Positions 40,877 through 49,713 of a stretch of 64,000 bases of DNA are shown here, in pieces. Each line of letters begins with the position of its first letter. The stretch's first letter is position 1. The stretch comes from Chryseobacterium viscerum (GTDB lineage Bacteria > Bacteroidota > Bacteroidia > Flavobacteriales > Weeksellaceae), in assembly GCF_025949665.1 (NCBI RefSeq), contig NZ_JAPDFT010000006.1:62001-126000 (forward strand), read 5' to 3'. The notes beneath the pieces were generated by a model, which ran no database searches, was not told the origin of the DNA, and saw nothing but the letters and a program-made list of their open reading frames with translations. The position numbers and the translations under genes were made by a program.

Positions 40877-41881
40877 ATGTTTACACCAGCAGAACTTTTA
40901 GATATCAATACATTACTTACTCAAGAGAGCAAAATAGTTATCCTTACCCACTACAACCCGGATGGAGATGCTATTGGTTCAAGTTTGGGATTGAAACATT
41001 ATCTGAAAGCAAAAGGAATTCATGCAGAAGTTATTGTGCCTAATGATTTTCCAAAATTTCTGAAATGGATGCCGGAGTCTAAAAAAGTTATTATTGCAGA
41101 ATATAAAAGAAAGCTGGCATCTGATATGATTGCAGGAGCAGATGTTATTTTCTGTCTGGATTTTAATTCTCCATCACGAATTGGATTATTAGGAGACTGG
41201 CTGGTGAAAGCTCAGGGTAAGAAAATTCTTATTGACCACCATCAACAGCCTGAAAAATTTGATTTTGTTTATTCCGATACCGTAATTCCGGCAACTTCAC
41301 AGATGATCTATCATTTCATTGAAGCAATGAATGATGAAAAGCTGGTGAATCAGGATATGGCGGAATGTCTTTATACCGGAATCATGACTGATACTGGAGG
41401 TTTCCGTTTTCGTTCTACCAGTGCCACTACCCACAGAATTATTGCCAACCTGATCGAAAACGGTGCAGATCCGGCGATGATCACATCCAATACCTGGGAT
41501 ACCAACACAGTTTCCCGTCTGCATTTGCTTGCTTTGGTTCTGGGAAGAATAGAAGTGGTGAACGATGGAACGGTAGCAGTATTAAGCCTTACAAGAAACG
41601 AATTGAAAGAATTAGGTTTCCAGAAAGGAGATACGGAAGGTTTTGTCAACTATGGTTTAAGTATTGGCGGTGTAAAAATGTCAGCATTTTTCATGGAAGA
41701 CCTGTACGAGGACTTTGTTAAAATTTCATTCAGAAGTAAAGATGATGTGGATGTAAACCAGTTCTCAAGAAAATATTTCAATGGAGGCGGGCACATCAAT
41801 GCAGCCGGAGGAAAGTCTTTAGACTCTTTATCCGGAACTATAGAAACTTTCAAAAATAAAGTAAAAGAGGAAGGCTTGTAA
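40877..41881 (+). CDS. DHH/DHHA1 phosphoesterase, NrnA-like oligoribonuclease
   Basis: NrnA-type enzymes degrade very short RNAs to mononucleotides and dephosphorylate pAp. The 334-residue product has the DHH catalytic motifs ILTHYNPDGDAIGSSLGLKH (DGD) near residue 24, VIFCLDFNSPSRIGLLG, ILIDHHQQPEKFDFVYSDT (DHH) near residue 115, and GIMTDTGGFRFRSTSATTHR. The C-terminal DHHA1 domain has FNGGGHINAAGGKSLDSL. All metal-binding residues of the family are present. Proposed substrates (nanoRNA, pAp) follow from family knowledge. It is a monocistronic gene converging on the patatin gene. Confidence 0.92.
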   Translation: MFTPAELLDINTLLTQESKIVILTHYNPDGDAIGSSLGLKHYLKAKGIHAEVIVPNDFPKFLKWMPESKKVIIAEYKRKLASDMIAGADVIFCLDFNSPSRIGLLGDWLVKAQGKKILIDHHQQPEKFDFVYSDTVIPATSQMIYHFIEAMNDEKLVNQDMAECLYTGIMTDTGGFRFRSTSATTHRIIANLIENGADPAMITSNTWDTNTVSRLHLLALVLGRIEVVNDGTVAVLSLTRNELKELGFQKGDTEGFVNYGLSIGGVKMSAFFMEDLYEDFVKISFRSKDDVDVNQFSRKYFNGGGHINAAGGKSLDSLSGTIETFKNKVKEEGL

Positions 41882-41930
41882 CAAGTAAAAAGTAAAGCCC
41901 TGATTTGATAAACTTCCGTGACTTTCAAAC

Positions 41931-42737
41931 TCACAAAGCTTTACGAAATCCTTTTTCTTCAAGTTCCTGACAGGTATATTCATACACCTGCTGAAACATT
42001 TCATCCATATATCGTTTGTTGAAAAGGCTGTATTTCGTCATCTTAGGCGGATCTAAAAAAATATTACAATATTTTGCCTTAGAATACACAGATTTTGCAA
42101 TGGCTAAGTGAAGGATTCTGTCAAATTCTTTCATCAGACTCATTTTCCTTAATTCATCATAGCTGATTGAGTTGACGTGGGAGGCAATAAGGAAGTTGCA
42201 TTTATCCATAATGGGTTCAATGGGAAGGTTATCCAGGACACCACCGTCGACATAAATTTTCTCACCTATCCTTACCGGAGGAAGAATAAAAGGAACACTG
42301 GAAGATGCCAGCAATGGGCCGAAAAGCTCTCCTTCAGAAAAGAAATCTACAATACCATGGGTCATTTCAGTCGCAGCTACATACATGGGGATTTCCAGAA
42401 TATTGAAGTTATCTTGCGGGAAATAATCTTTGAACAGTTTTAAAATGAAATTGGAGCTGAAGATTCCGTTTTTTGATAACTTTAAAGCTGATCGGGAAAA
42501 AAAAGAAGTCTGGCGTACAATTTCCATCATCTCATCCGGTGTTTTTCCGAAAGAATAAAAAGCACCAATAATAGAGCCTGCACTGGTTCCGGAGATAATG
42601 TGCGGTTTCAGATTGTATTCTTCCAAAGCTTTCAGTACGGCAATATGGGCAATCCCACGCATTCCTCCGCCTGAAAGTGTAAGCCCGATAACCGGTGGTG
42701 CCGGTGGTTTCTTTTTTTTGAATGAGAATAAAGCCAT
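41931..42737 (-). CDS. Patatin-like phospholipase (RssA-type)
   Basis: The 268-residue product has the oxyanion loop IGLTLSGGGMRGIAHIAVLK, the nucleophile elbow IISGTSAGSIIGAFYSFG (Ser in GTSAG) near residue 54, and the catalytic Asp in IYVDGGVLDNLPIEPI. These give a Ser-Asp dyad for hydrolysis of lipids. The size matches bacterial RssA/YchK proteins without extra domains. No signal peptide is present, and the Lys/Pro-rich start (FSFKKKKPPAPP) suggests a cytoplasmic or membrane-associated enzyme. The substrate is unknown. Confidence 0.9.
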   Translation of the reverse strand: MALFSFKKKKPPAPPVIGLTLSGGGMRGIAHIAVLKALEEYNLKPHIISGTSAGSIIGAFYSFGKTPDEMMEIVRQTSFFSRSALKLSKNGIFSSNFILKLFKDYFPQDNFNILEIPMYVAATEMTHGIVDFFSEGELFGPLLASSSVPFILPPVRIGEKIYVDGGVLDNLPIEPIMDKCNFLIASHVNSISYDELRKMSLMKEFDRILHLAIAKSVYSKAKYCNIFLDPPKMTKYSLFNKRYMDEMFQQVYEYTCQELEEKGFRKAL

Positions 42738-42811
42738 TACGAATATTATTCTCTACTAATATACAGGATTTTTTTATTAAACAAGACTTTAATCTGTCAT
42801 GAAAAATGAGG

Positions 42812-43594
42812 TTATAAAACCAGTTTTTTAGGAAGGTTATGAAGAAGTTCTGTATTGATGATTTCGGCGCAGATACCAGGTTTTTCCCAATGCCCGTTGT
42901 GCCCGCAGTCCAGAATATAAGATTTGATATTTGTCCTGTCCGGAAGATGTTTGATCATCATATCGGTTTTTACAGCGTTGTCATGCTTACCGGCCAATAC
43001 TAAGATTTTTGCATCCAGGCTTTCCAGAACATGCTTTTTGTCAGTTCTTTCTACCATACCTTTTACACAGGCAAGAGCTCCCAGATTGTTGGTAGATAGG
43101 GCGGTTTCAAGAGCAGTTTCAATTTTTCCTTCCAGTATATCTCTTTCATTTGGATTGAATAAATTGGGTACTCCGGCTCTTGCATAATGGGCAAATGCAT
43201 CTTTTATAATTCTGTAGCTTTTGATGCGCTGTTGTTTTTTCTCTTCATCATCCGGAAAATAGGTAGAGAAAAATAATGTTAAGCTTTTCAAAGAGTTATG
43301 ATATTTTTCTGCAAAAGCAAGAGACGTATATCCTCCCATCGAATGTCCCAAAAGGTGAATTTTTTCTAAGTGCTGATGGTCTAAAACTTTTTTTACTTCT
43401 TCGGCCATCAGTTCCATGGTGTGAACTTCCCCAAGAGTTTCAGACTGTCCGTGGCCGGGAAGGTCAATTTTGAGCAGTGAGAAATCTTTGGAAAGATGAT
43501 GCTCCATATCGCTCCAGATGGATAGGTTTTCCATAAATCCGTGAAGAAGTACCAATGTTTCTTTTCCGTTTCCTTTTCTTTCAAAGTTCAGCAT
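42812..43594 (-). CDS. Alpha/beta-hydrolase fold protein
   Basis: The 260-residue product shows the fold's elements in order: LVLLHGFMENLSIWSDMEHH (oxyanion HG), LLKIDLPGHGQSETLGEVHT, nucleophile HLLGHSMGGYTSLAFAEKYH (Ser in GHSMG) near residue 89, ILVLAGKHDNAVKTDMMIKH with the acid, and the histidine in LDCGHNGHWEKPGICAEII. It looks like a small esterase of the YbfF/MhpC kind. No signal peptide is seen. The substrate cannot be told. It lies between the patatin gene and exbD, all leftward but not tightly packed. Confidence 0.85.
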   Translation of the reverse strand: MLNFERKGNGKETLVLLHGFMENLSIWSDMEHHLSKDFSLLKIDLPGHGQSETLGEVHTMELMAEEVKKVLDHQHLEKIHLLGHSMGGYTSLAFAEKYHNSLKSLTLFFSTYFPDDEEKKQQRIKSYRIIKDAFAHYARAGVPNLFNPNERDILEGKIETALETALSTNNLGALACVKGMVERTDKKHVLESLDAKILVLAGKHDNAVKTDMMIKHLPDRTNIKSYILDCGHNGHWEKPGICAEIINTELLHNLPKKLVL

Positions 43595-43676
43595 GATTCC
43601 AAAATTATAGAAGGTTAAAAATAATACAGCCGGTTACGTACTGAAGATTCGTTTCTCCTTTCAAATTTAAACAAAA

Positions 43677-43699
43677 AAGAGCATTTTTAAAATGCTCTT
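43677..43699 (-). terminator. Terminator of exbD
   Basis: AAGAGCATTT pairs with AAATGCTCTT. The minus strand continues with TTTTTTG. It lies just past the exbD stop. Confidence 0.8.
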
Positions 43700-43705
43700 C
43701 GTCTT

Positions 43706-44227
43706 TTATTGAGTTAATTCCTTGTAAACCTTTGTTTCCCAGGGTTTGATATCGGTTACACCATATCTTTCCTTTTTAGATATTGCAAGGTTGTCCAGCA
43801 TATCCACAAAATTCTTATAATTGGCTTCATCCGTTGGCTTTACAATAACGGTGAATTTGTCGGGTGCCGGTGCTTTCTTATAAGCTTCGGCAATGATTTT
43901 TGAAATTTTTATTCCACTAAAATCAGTTTCTTTAAGATTCCCTGTATTCAAGTCTTTCTGGTTGCTCTGATGATAAAATACACGGTTATCTTTCCCGAGG
44001 ATAAATGTAACCTGATTTTGATCCCCGATTACATGATCAGTCGGAAGAGTATTGGGATCTTTTGCCGGTAATCCTAAATCCATTACGTTAGGTTTTGTAA
44101 AATTGGTTGTGAACATAAAGAAAGTGATCAATAGGAATCCCAGATCTACCATAGGAGTCATATCTACTCTGATCATTTTTTTCTTTTGTTTGCTGCCTTG
44201 TTTTTCTTGTGCAATTACTTCTGCCAT
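43706..44227 (-). CDS. exbD: ExbD/TolR-type biopolymer transport protein
   Basis: ExbD couples the proton gradient through ExbB to TonB for outer-membrane transport. The 173-residue product has a short cytoplasmic N-terminus (QKKKMIRVDMTPMVDLGFLL) and a single transmembrane helix with the functional aspartate in the MTPMVDLGFLLITFFMFTT motif at residues 23-41. A periplasmic domain follows, ending KERYGVTDIKPWETKVYKEL. No exbB or second exbD is adjacent; an ExbB-type gene begins at 63699. A 28-base perfect palindrome sits 74-101 bases upstream of the start. Confidence 0.9.
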   Translation of the reverse strand: MAEVIAQEKQGSKQKKKMIRVDMTPMVDLGFLLITFFMFTTNFTKPNVMDLGLPAKDPNTLPTDHVIGDQNQVTFILGKDNRVFYHQSNQKDLNTGNLKETDFSGIKISKIIAEAYKKAPAPDKFTVIVKPTDEANYKNFVDMLDNLAISKKERYGVTDIKPWETKVYKELTQ

Positions 44228-44300
44228 GATTAAAAATTTTTAAATGTTAAACGGTGTTTGTTGAAGAATTCTTACAAAACACATGCCTTGTTTGGTTAAT

Positions 44301-44328
44301 AATCAATAGATTCATGAATCTATTGATT
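44301..44328. repeat. 28-base perfect palindrome upstream of exbD
   Basis: The left arm AATCAATAGATTCA (44301-44314) is directly followed by its reverse complement (44315-44328), with no spacer. It may be a dimeric regulator's site or a cruciform/hairpin element controlling exbD. Confidence 0.6.
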
Positions 44329-44454
44329 GTTTTTATGCGAATTTTAAATATTTCTGTCTCTTTTAATCTATTTGATTTAAAAATGATAACCATGATATTG
44401 TTGGTTTGCTGATTGTTGAATTTTCAGGATAATCTTTGTATGAAGACTTACACA

Positions 44455-44489
44455 AAAAAACTCACACGATAAAGTGCGAGTTTTTAAAT
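44455..44489 (-). terminator. Terminator of the T9SS type-A protein gene (repeat copy 1)
   Basis: AAACTCACAC pairs with GTGCGAGTTT around GATAAA with one mismatch, and A/T runs flank it. The 35-base sequence is nearly identical to 46166-46200. Confidence 0.85.
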
Positions 44490-44542
44490 CATAAAAAATG
44501 TTTCTAAATAATAAATAATTTAAATGTTTGTAGATAAATACA

Positions 44543-46078
44543 TTATTTGCTGACTGTTATTTTCTTTGAGAGGATGATTCCGTCTTTGTTTTTTACCTGT
44601 ACAATGTAGATCCCTTCTGAGAATGTAGAAGTGTTGATCTTAATTTTTTCTTCGTTATATTTTTGAGAGAATAGTTTTCGCCCGGACATGTCCGTAATGC
44701 TGATAGTAGTTTCTTTGGGAAGATGATCCACATAAAAGAAATCTTTTGCCGGATTAGGGTAGAGGTTAGGTTGATTCATTTTTTGACTTTCTGAGATTCC
44801 GAGTTGTTCCGGGCTTAGTTTGACTACCCAGGCATCAATTGAACCATGATGTCCTGTAATATCTCCACTTGTAGATAGGGTATTTCCTGAAACAATATAG
44901 CCATTATCACTGGTTAGCTCAATAGAACTAAAGTATTCAACGCTTGGACCTCCTAAGGTTTTTTCCCATTTTAGATTTCCATTACTGTCCAGTTTTAGGA
45001 TCCAGTAATCCAGATCACCATGATTTCCGGTTACCTGTCCATTGTTCGAAGCTGTCCAGCCCCCAACAATATAGTCCCATTCAGGAGTTTGACGTATTGT
45101 TATGGCGTTATCGTGAGCACCTCCGCCCAGATATTTATCCCATTGAATACCTCCGGTATTATTTAACTTTACTACCCAATAATCAGGAAGACCATTTTCA
45201 ATATTGGAAGGATCATAAGAAGTACCCACCACAATATAGCCGCCATCGAAAGTCTGTTGTGCAGAATATCCCATATTATCTCCAATATTACCCAATGTTT
45301 TTTGCCATTGCATATTTCCGGAACTATCAAGTTTTACAACCCAATAATCATAGTTTCCATAGCTTACGGTAATGTGCCCGTCTGTAGAAATGGTATTTCC
45401 AGCAATAATATATCCTCCATCAAAAGTTTGCTGAACAGAAGACGCCTGATCACTGTCACTTCCTCCCAATGACTTCTGCCATTGTATATTTCCGGAGTTA
45501 TCCAATTTTACTACCCAATAATCCTGTTCTCCCTGGTTTCCGCTGACATCACCATCATTAGAATTGGAGATTCCGGCTACAATATATCCTCCTTCGGCAG
45601 TCTGCTGAATGGATTGAGCTTCATCAACATTACTTCCTCCTAAAGATTTCTGCCATTGTATATTTCCATTGGCATCCATTTTTATTATCCAGAAATCAAA
45701 ATTCCCATGGTTTATTGTAGTATCTCCGTCACTGGATTTGGAAGATCCGGCTGCAATGTATCCTCCGTCTGTAGTCTGCCGGATAGATTTGATTGCATCA
45801 TGATTACTTCCCCCAAGCGCTTTCTGCCACTGTATATTTCCATTGCTACTCATTTTTACCACCCATCCATCTCCTTCACCATGATTTCCGCTAACATCTC
45901 CGTCGTTGGATGATGAAGTTCCGGCCATAATGTACCCCCCATCAGAAGTTTGCTGCGTGGAATAAGCGGTCTCACTTTGGCTTCCTCCCAATGCTTTCTG
46001 CCATTCTATAGAAGGTGCGGTCTGAGCCGAGAATATGGAAAAAGTAAAAAATAAAAGAGTAGATGTTAAATGTCTCAT
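44543..46078 (-). CDS. T9SS type-A secreted protein with seven repeats
   Basis: The 511-residue product has a signal peptide (MRHLTSTLLFFTFSIFSAQ). Seven repeats of about 58 residues cover residues 24-430, each like IQWQKSLGG...SxQQTxDGGYIxAGxSxSxDGD...HGxxDYWVVKLDxxGN. Seven such beta-rich units fit a seven-bladed propeller. Repeat 5 is shortened and repeats 6 and 7 are the most divergent. The C-terminal domain from PNLYPNPAKDFFYVDHLP to the end, with GIYIVQVKNKDGIILSKKIT, is the T9SS type-A sorting signal. Exported by the type IX system, it may be released or surface-bound. It stands alone, bracketed by near-identical terminator repeats. Function unknown. Confidence 0.85.
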   Translation of the reverse strand: MRHLTSTLLFFTFSIFSAQTAPSIEWQKALGGSQSETAYSTQQTSDGGYIMAGTSSSNDGDVSGNHGEGDGWVVKMSSNGNIQWQKALGGSNHDAIKSIRQTTDGGYIAAGSSKSSDGDTTINHGNFDFWIIKMDANGNIQWQKSLGGSNVDEAQSIQQTAEGGYIVAGISNSNDGDVSGNQGEQDYWVVKLDNSGNIQWQKSLGGSDSDQASSVQQTFDGGYIIAGNTISTDGHITVSYGNYDYWVVKLDSSGNMQWQKTLGNIGDNMGYSAQQTFDGGYIVVGTSYDPSNIENGLPDYWVVKLNNTGGIQWDKYLGGGAHDNAITIRQTPEWDYIVGGWTASNNGQVTGNHGDLDYWILKLDSNGNLKWEKTLGGPSVEYFSSIELTSDNGYIVSGNTLSTSGDITGHHGSIDAWVVKLSPEQLGISESQKMNQPNLYPNPAKDFFYVDHLPKETTISITDMSGRKLFSQKYNEEKIKINTSTFSEGIYIVQVKNKDGIILSKKITVSK

Positions 46079-46165
46079 ATGTATTTGAATTGGTGATAGT
46101 TATTCAAATATAATTAAAATTCCATTTCTTTTAGTATTTTATGGTGTACACAATTCATTTAAAAT

Positions 46166-46200
46166 AAAAAACTCACACGATAAAGTGTGAGTTTTTAGAT
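46166..46200 (-). terminator. Terminator of tilS-dsbD (repeat copy 2)
   Basis: AAAAACTCACAC pairs perfectly with GTGTGAGTTTTT around GATAAA. It lies just past the dsbD stop and differs from 44455-44489 at only two of 35 positions. Confidence 0.88.
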
Positions 46201-46214
46201 GATATGTAAATAAT

Positions 46215-48287
46215 TTATTTATTCTTTTTATAGAAATTCACTCCGCATTCAAGGAATTTTTTAAAATCCTCTTTTGGCATATATCCTGAAACGGGAGTGT
46301 TGATTACTTTTCCGTCCGGAGTGATTAAAACATAGTGAGGTTGCGAGTTATTATTAAAATTAACCTGTTGGAACAAGCTCCATCTGTCACCGATTGTTTT
46401 TACCTTTTTGATTTGGCCTTCACCAAGGTCAATTTTAGTTTTTTGATCCTCTGGAAGCTCTTCTTTGTCGTCCACATACAAAGATGCTAATACTACATCA
46501 TTCTGAAGGATCGGTAAAATGTCCGGTTCGCTCCATACAAACTCCTCCATTTTTCTACAGTTTTCACAACCGTATCCGGTGAAGTCAATAAGGATGGGTT
46601 TATCCTCTTTTTTAGCAAGTTCTATTGCTTTAAAGAAGTCGTGTTCCGGATGCATTCCTAAAATTCCGTCTTTTTCATCATGAAAATAGCTTACATTAAG
46701 TGGAGGTAAAATTCCGCTTAAAAGCTGAAGTTTCGGACGGTCAGATGGTATTAATCCCTGGATTAAGTAGATTACAAAACCAATTCCCAATACCCCTAAT
46801 ATCTTTCTTGTAATGGAGATTTTAGGTTTTTTATCATCATGCGGAAATCTGATGAATCCTAATAAATATAATGCTAATCCTAATGCAACAATAATCCAGA
46901 TTGCGATGAAAAGTTCTCTTTTTAAGAAGAATGTTTTAGAAACAAGATCTGCTTTAGATAAGAATTTCAAGGCTAAAGCCAGTTCCACAAATCCTAAAAC
47001 CACTTTTACTGTATTCATCCATCCTCCGGATTTCGGAAGACTTTGTAATGCTTGCGGGAATAAAGCCAATAGTCCGAAAACGATTGCCCACGCAAGACCG
47101 AATCCTGCCAATGCAAATGTCAGTAACATCGGAACGTTAGTAGAACCCGTTACTGCACTTCCCAGTAAACTTCCTAAAATAGGTCCTGTACAAGAGAAAG
47201 AAACAATAACCAATGTCAATGCCATGAAGAAAATACCGATAAGTCCTCCTGCTTCTTCTGCTTTAGAAGATTTATTGGCAATTGAACTTGGTAAAGTGAT
47301 ATCATAATACCCGAAGAAACTTCCGGCAAAGAAAATAAATATGATAAAGAATGCAATATTCAGCCATACGCTGGTAGAAATCTCATTGAAGATATTGCCT
47401 GCAATTCCGTCGATAACGTGGAAAGGAATACTTAATAAAACGAAGATAAGAAGGATGAAAAACCCATAAATAAGAGCATCTCTCTTTCCTTTTGCCTTAT
47501 TCTTGCTGCCTTTCGTAAAGAATGAAACCGTCAGTGGAATCATTGGGAAAACGCAAGGTGTAAGCAAAGCGATTAGCCCGCCAATAAATCCTAGGAATAA
47601 ATAAGTCCAGTAATTTTCATCTACTTTAGCAGAAGCTGTACCGCAGTCTGTCAATGGTTTTTTGAAATCTATGCTTTTAATTTTCAGCTGCTTAGGATCC
47701 AGTGTTGAGGTTTCTGTAATTGTAGCTTCTGTTTTTGAAGGATTTTCAGTAACCGTTTCAATTGTTTTTACTGAATCTTTTACCGCAGCTGCAGTTTCTT
47801 CAGTAGCCACTGCTTCTTCCGTTGCCCCTTTTGGTGTAACTTTTTGATTGAATTCTAATGTATTGGGAGCCAGACAAACTCTGTCATCACAGGTCTGATA
47901 TGTAATTTCAGAAGTGACATCCGCAGGCTTTGTAGGATCTTTTAATTTAAATTTCTGCTTAAATCCAGCTGAATTGGAGTAAAAAACAATTGTTCCCCCA
48001 AAAGCTTCAGAAAACTCTTCATGCTTTTTACCTACTTCGGTAAACTTCCCGATCAGTTCAATATTCTTTCCCGTAACTTTATACTCGGTAGGAATTCCGG
48101 TATCTTCCGGCAAGTCTTTTGAGTAAATATGCCATCCGCTTTCCATAGTAGCATTCAATACAGCTTCGTACTGATTGTTTCCAAGGTCGTTGATGGTGAA
48201 TTTAAACTTTACAGGATTTTTTATCTGCGCATTAATCCCTGTCGCTAAAAATAGTAGAATTAATAAAAACCAATTTCTAAATTTCAT
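46215..48287 (-). CDS. dsbD: Thiol:disulfide interchange protein DsbD
   Basis: DsbD carries reducing power from cytoplasmic thioredoxin across the inner membrane to periplasmic partners. The 690-residue product has a signal peptide and an N-terminal DsbD-alpha-like domain (NATMESGWHIYSKDLPEDTG; ITYQTCDDRVCLAPNTLEF with the Cys pair). A Thr/Glu-rich linker near residues 150-200 and an eight-helix CcdA-type core follow, with GLIALLTPCVFPMIPLTVSF and the second cysteine in IVSFSCTGPILGSLLG. The C-terminal thioredoxin domain has the active site LIDFTGYGCENCRKMEEFVW. All six redox cysteines can be assigned. Its start overlaps the end of tilS by 11 bases, so the two are co-transcribed. Confidence 0.93.
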   Translation of the reverse strand: MKFRNWFLLILLFLATGINAQIKNPVKFKFTINDLGNNQYEAVLNATMESGWHIYSKDLPEDTGIPTEYKVTGKNIELIGKFTEVGKKHEEFSEAFGGTIVFYSNSAGFKQKFKLKDPTKPADVTSEITYQTCDDRVCLAPNTLEFNQKVTPKGATEEAVATEETAAAVKDSVKTIETVTENPSKTEATITETSTLDPKQLKIKSIDFKKPLTDCGTASAKVDENYWTYLFLGFIGGLIALLTPCVFPMIPLTVSFFTKGSKNKAKGKRDALIYGFFILLIFVLLSIPFHVIDGIAGNIFNEISTSVWLNIAFFIIFIFFAGSFFGYYDITLPSSIANKSSKAEEAGGLIGIFFMALTLVIVSFSCTGPILGSLLGSAVTGSTNVPMLLTFALAGFGLAWAIVFGLLALFPQALQSLPKSGGWMNTVKVVLGFVELALALKFLSKADLVSKTFFLKRELFIAIWIIVALGLALYLLGFIRFPHDDKKPKISITRKILGVLGIGFVIYLIQGLIPSDRPKLQLLSGILPPLNVSYFHDEKDGILGMHPEHDFFKAIELAKKEDKPILIDFTGYGCENCRKMEEFVWSEPDILPILQNDVVLASLYVDDKEELPEDQKTKIDLGEGQIKKVKTIGDRWSLFQQVNFNNNSQPHYVLITPDGKVINTPVSGYMPKEDFKKFLECGVNFYKKNK

Positions 48288-49626
48288 TGTTCATTTCATT
48301 AAAAATTTTGAGACTCCATTTTGTCTTCTCATTCTTTGCATATCTTCTATCCTGTCTGAAAGGGATAATCCCAAGTACAGAATAATTGCTGTCTGTCAGT
48401 ATCCAGATTTTTTGCCTCGCTAAAATAGATAATTTTTCGTCCCTAAAAAACTTAGAAACTTTCTTTTTCCCGGAAAATCCTGATGGATAAAACTCGTCAC
48501 CCTCTTTTTGTTTTCTCAAACGTAGTGGGAAATGAAGTTTTTCGGCATCAAAATCCCATTCAAATCCTTTATTGATTCCATCAATGCTTTCAATATAATC
48601 TACGAGATTGACGTTGATTTGGTTTTCGGAAAAATTAAAATGATCGATCAGTATTATTTCCTCTTTGATTTCTTGTTTATCATTTCTATCAATAAATATC
48701 AATTCATCACGATTGACAATCAACTGATATTTTTCTGAAAAAAAGGAACTGTTGTTTTCGGCCTTAAAAATTTTAGGAATTTCTTCCTCCTGGTTGAATC
48801 CGTATTTTTTTAAGATTTCAAATTTTACGAAATCACTTTCCTGGTACAGCTTTTCCTTTGATAAGATTTTATAGTCTGGGTTAAATACCGTAAGACGATT
48901 TTCTATCTCCTGAATCTGTTTCCGGACAAAATCTTTAGTTTGATTCAGATATAAAGAACTTTTTCTGAAGTTTTCCAGAAAGTTATCATTTGTATCCATC
49001 AGCACCGGAACAATCTCATTTCTAATCCTATTCCTCAGGTAATCATTTTTTTTATTAGAAAGATCTTCCCGGAATTCAATTGTGTTCTCCTCAGCAAACT
49101 GATAAATTTCTTTTTTTGAAAAATTTAGAAGCGGGCGGAGAATATCATTGTCATTTGATGGGATTCCACTCAATCCGTTGATGCCGGAGGCTTTGGAAAG
49201 GTTGATGATAAATGTTTCCAGCTGATCGTTCAGGTGATGAGCAGTAACCAGAAATTCCAGTTTTTCCTTTTCCTGGATTTCTTTAAAAAAAGTATACCGG
49301 AGTTCCCTCGCCCAAAGCTGAATAGAGTTTTCAGGTTTCCGGTCCTTTTCCGAAACTTCATACAAATGAAATTTTATATGATTTTTCTCACAAAAATCCT
49401 GCACCGTTTTCTGATCCAGATCAGAATCATTACCACGGAGTTTATAATTGATATGGGCAACCTGAAACTGGAATTTTGAACCTTTGATTTCGTGCCCTAA
49501 ATCCCTGAACAAAGAGGCAAGAACCATAGAGTCTGCTCCTCCGCTTACCGCCAGAAGATACGTGTGATTTTCCGGTTCGTGAACGAGATTTTTTAATTGG
49601 CTGATAAAGCTTGATTTTTCCAACAT
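48277..49626 (-). CDS. tilS: tRNA(Ile)-lysidine synthase
   Basis: TilS makes lysidine at C34 of tRNA-Ile(CAU), so that it reads AUA and is charged with isoleucine. The 449-residue product has the PP-loop ATP site LLAVSGGADSMVLASLFRDL near residue 25, TAHHLNDQLETFIINLSKAS, SGINGLSGIPSNDNDILRPL, and the C-terminal domain with REDLSNKKNDYLRNRIRNEI. Near the end, PLRLRKQKEGDEFYPSGFSG and KKVSKFFRDEKLSILARQKI belong to the TilS C-terminal region. It is transcribed from the -7 box at 49650-49657 and overlaps dsbD by 11 bases. Confidence 0.95.
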   Translation of the reverse strand: MLEKSSFISQLKNLVHEPENHTYLLAVSGGADSMVLASLFRDLGHEIKGSKFQFQVAHINYKLRGNDSDLDQKTVQDFCEKNHIKFHLYEVSEKDRKPENSIQLWARELRYTFFKEIQEKEKLEFLVTAHHLNDQLETFIINLSKASGINGLSGIPSNDNDILRPLLNFSKKEIYQFAEENTIEFREDLSNKKNDYLRNRIRNEIVPVLMDTNDNFLENFRKSSLYLNQTKDFVRKQIQEIENRLTVFNPDYKILSKEKLYQESDFVKFEILKKYGFNQEEEIPKIFKAENNSSFFSEKYQLIVNRDELIFIDRNDKQEIKEEIILIDHFNFSENQINVNLVDYIESIDGINKGFEWDFDAEKLHFPLRLRKQKEGDEFYPSGFSGKKKVSKFFRDEKLSILARQKIWILTDSNYSVLGIIPFRQDRRYAKNEKTKWSLKIFNEMNNEI

Positions 49627-49649
49627 AGATGTTGAGAATTTCTTTTATG

Positions 49650-49691
49650 CAAAGATAACCGATATAATTCAATTGAATTTTCCTAACTTTG
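49650..49691. promoter_or_regulatory. Divergent -7 boxes of tilS (-) and the OmpA-like gene (+)
   Basis: The minus strand reads TATCTTTG at 49650-49657 (24 bases before the tilS start). The plus strand reads TAACTTTG at 49684-49691 (22 bases before the OmpA-like start). Both match TAnnTTTG. Confidence 0.5.
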
Positions 49692-49713
49692 AGTAGTCTA
49701 AAAATGATTATTT

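Larger units (their letters stand above)
44228..44542. other. Intergenic region with a perfect palindrome and a repeated terminator
   Basis: These 315 bases hold no gene. They contain a 28-base perfect palindrome (44301-44328) upstream of exbD and the terminator of the T9SS type-A gene (44455-44489). Confidence 0.7.

Noticed and set aside
44944..45372. 142-residue plus-strand open frame
   Set aside because: It is antisense to the propeller repeats of the T9SS type-A gene and has no independent signal.
46813..47307. 164-residue plus-strand open frame
   Set aside because: It is entirely antisense to the membrane core of dsbD and shows no domain or promoter.
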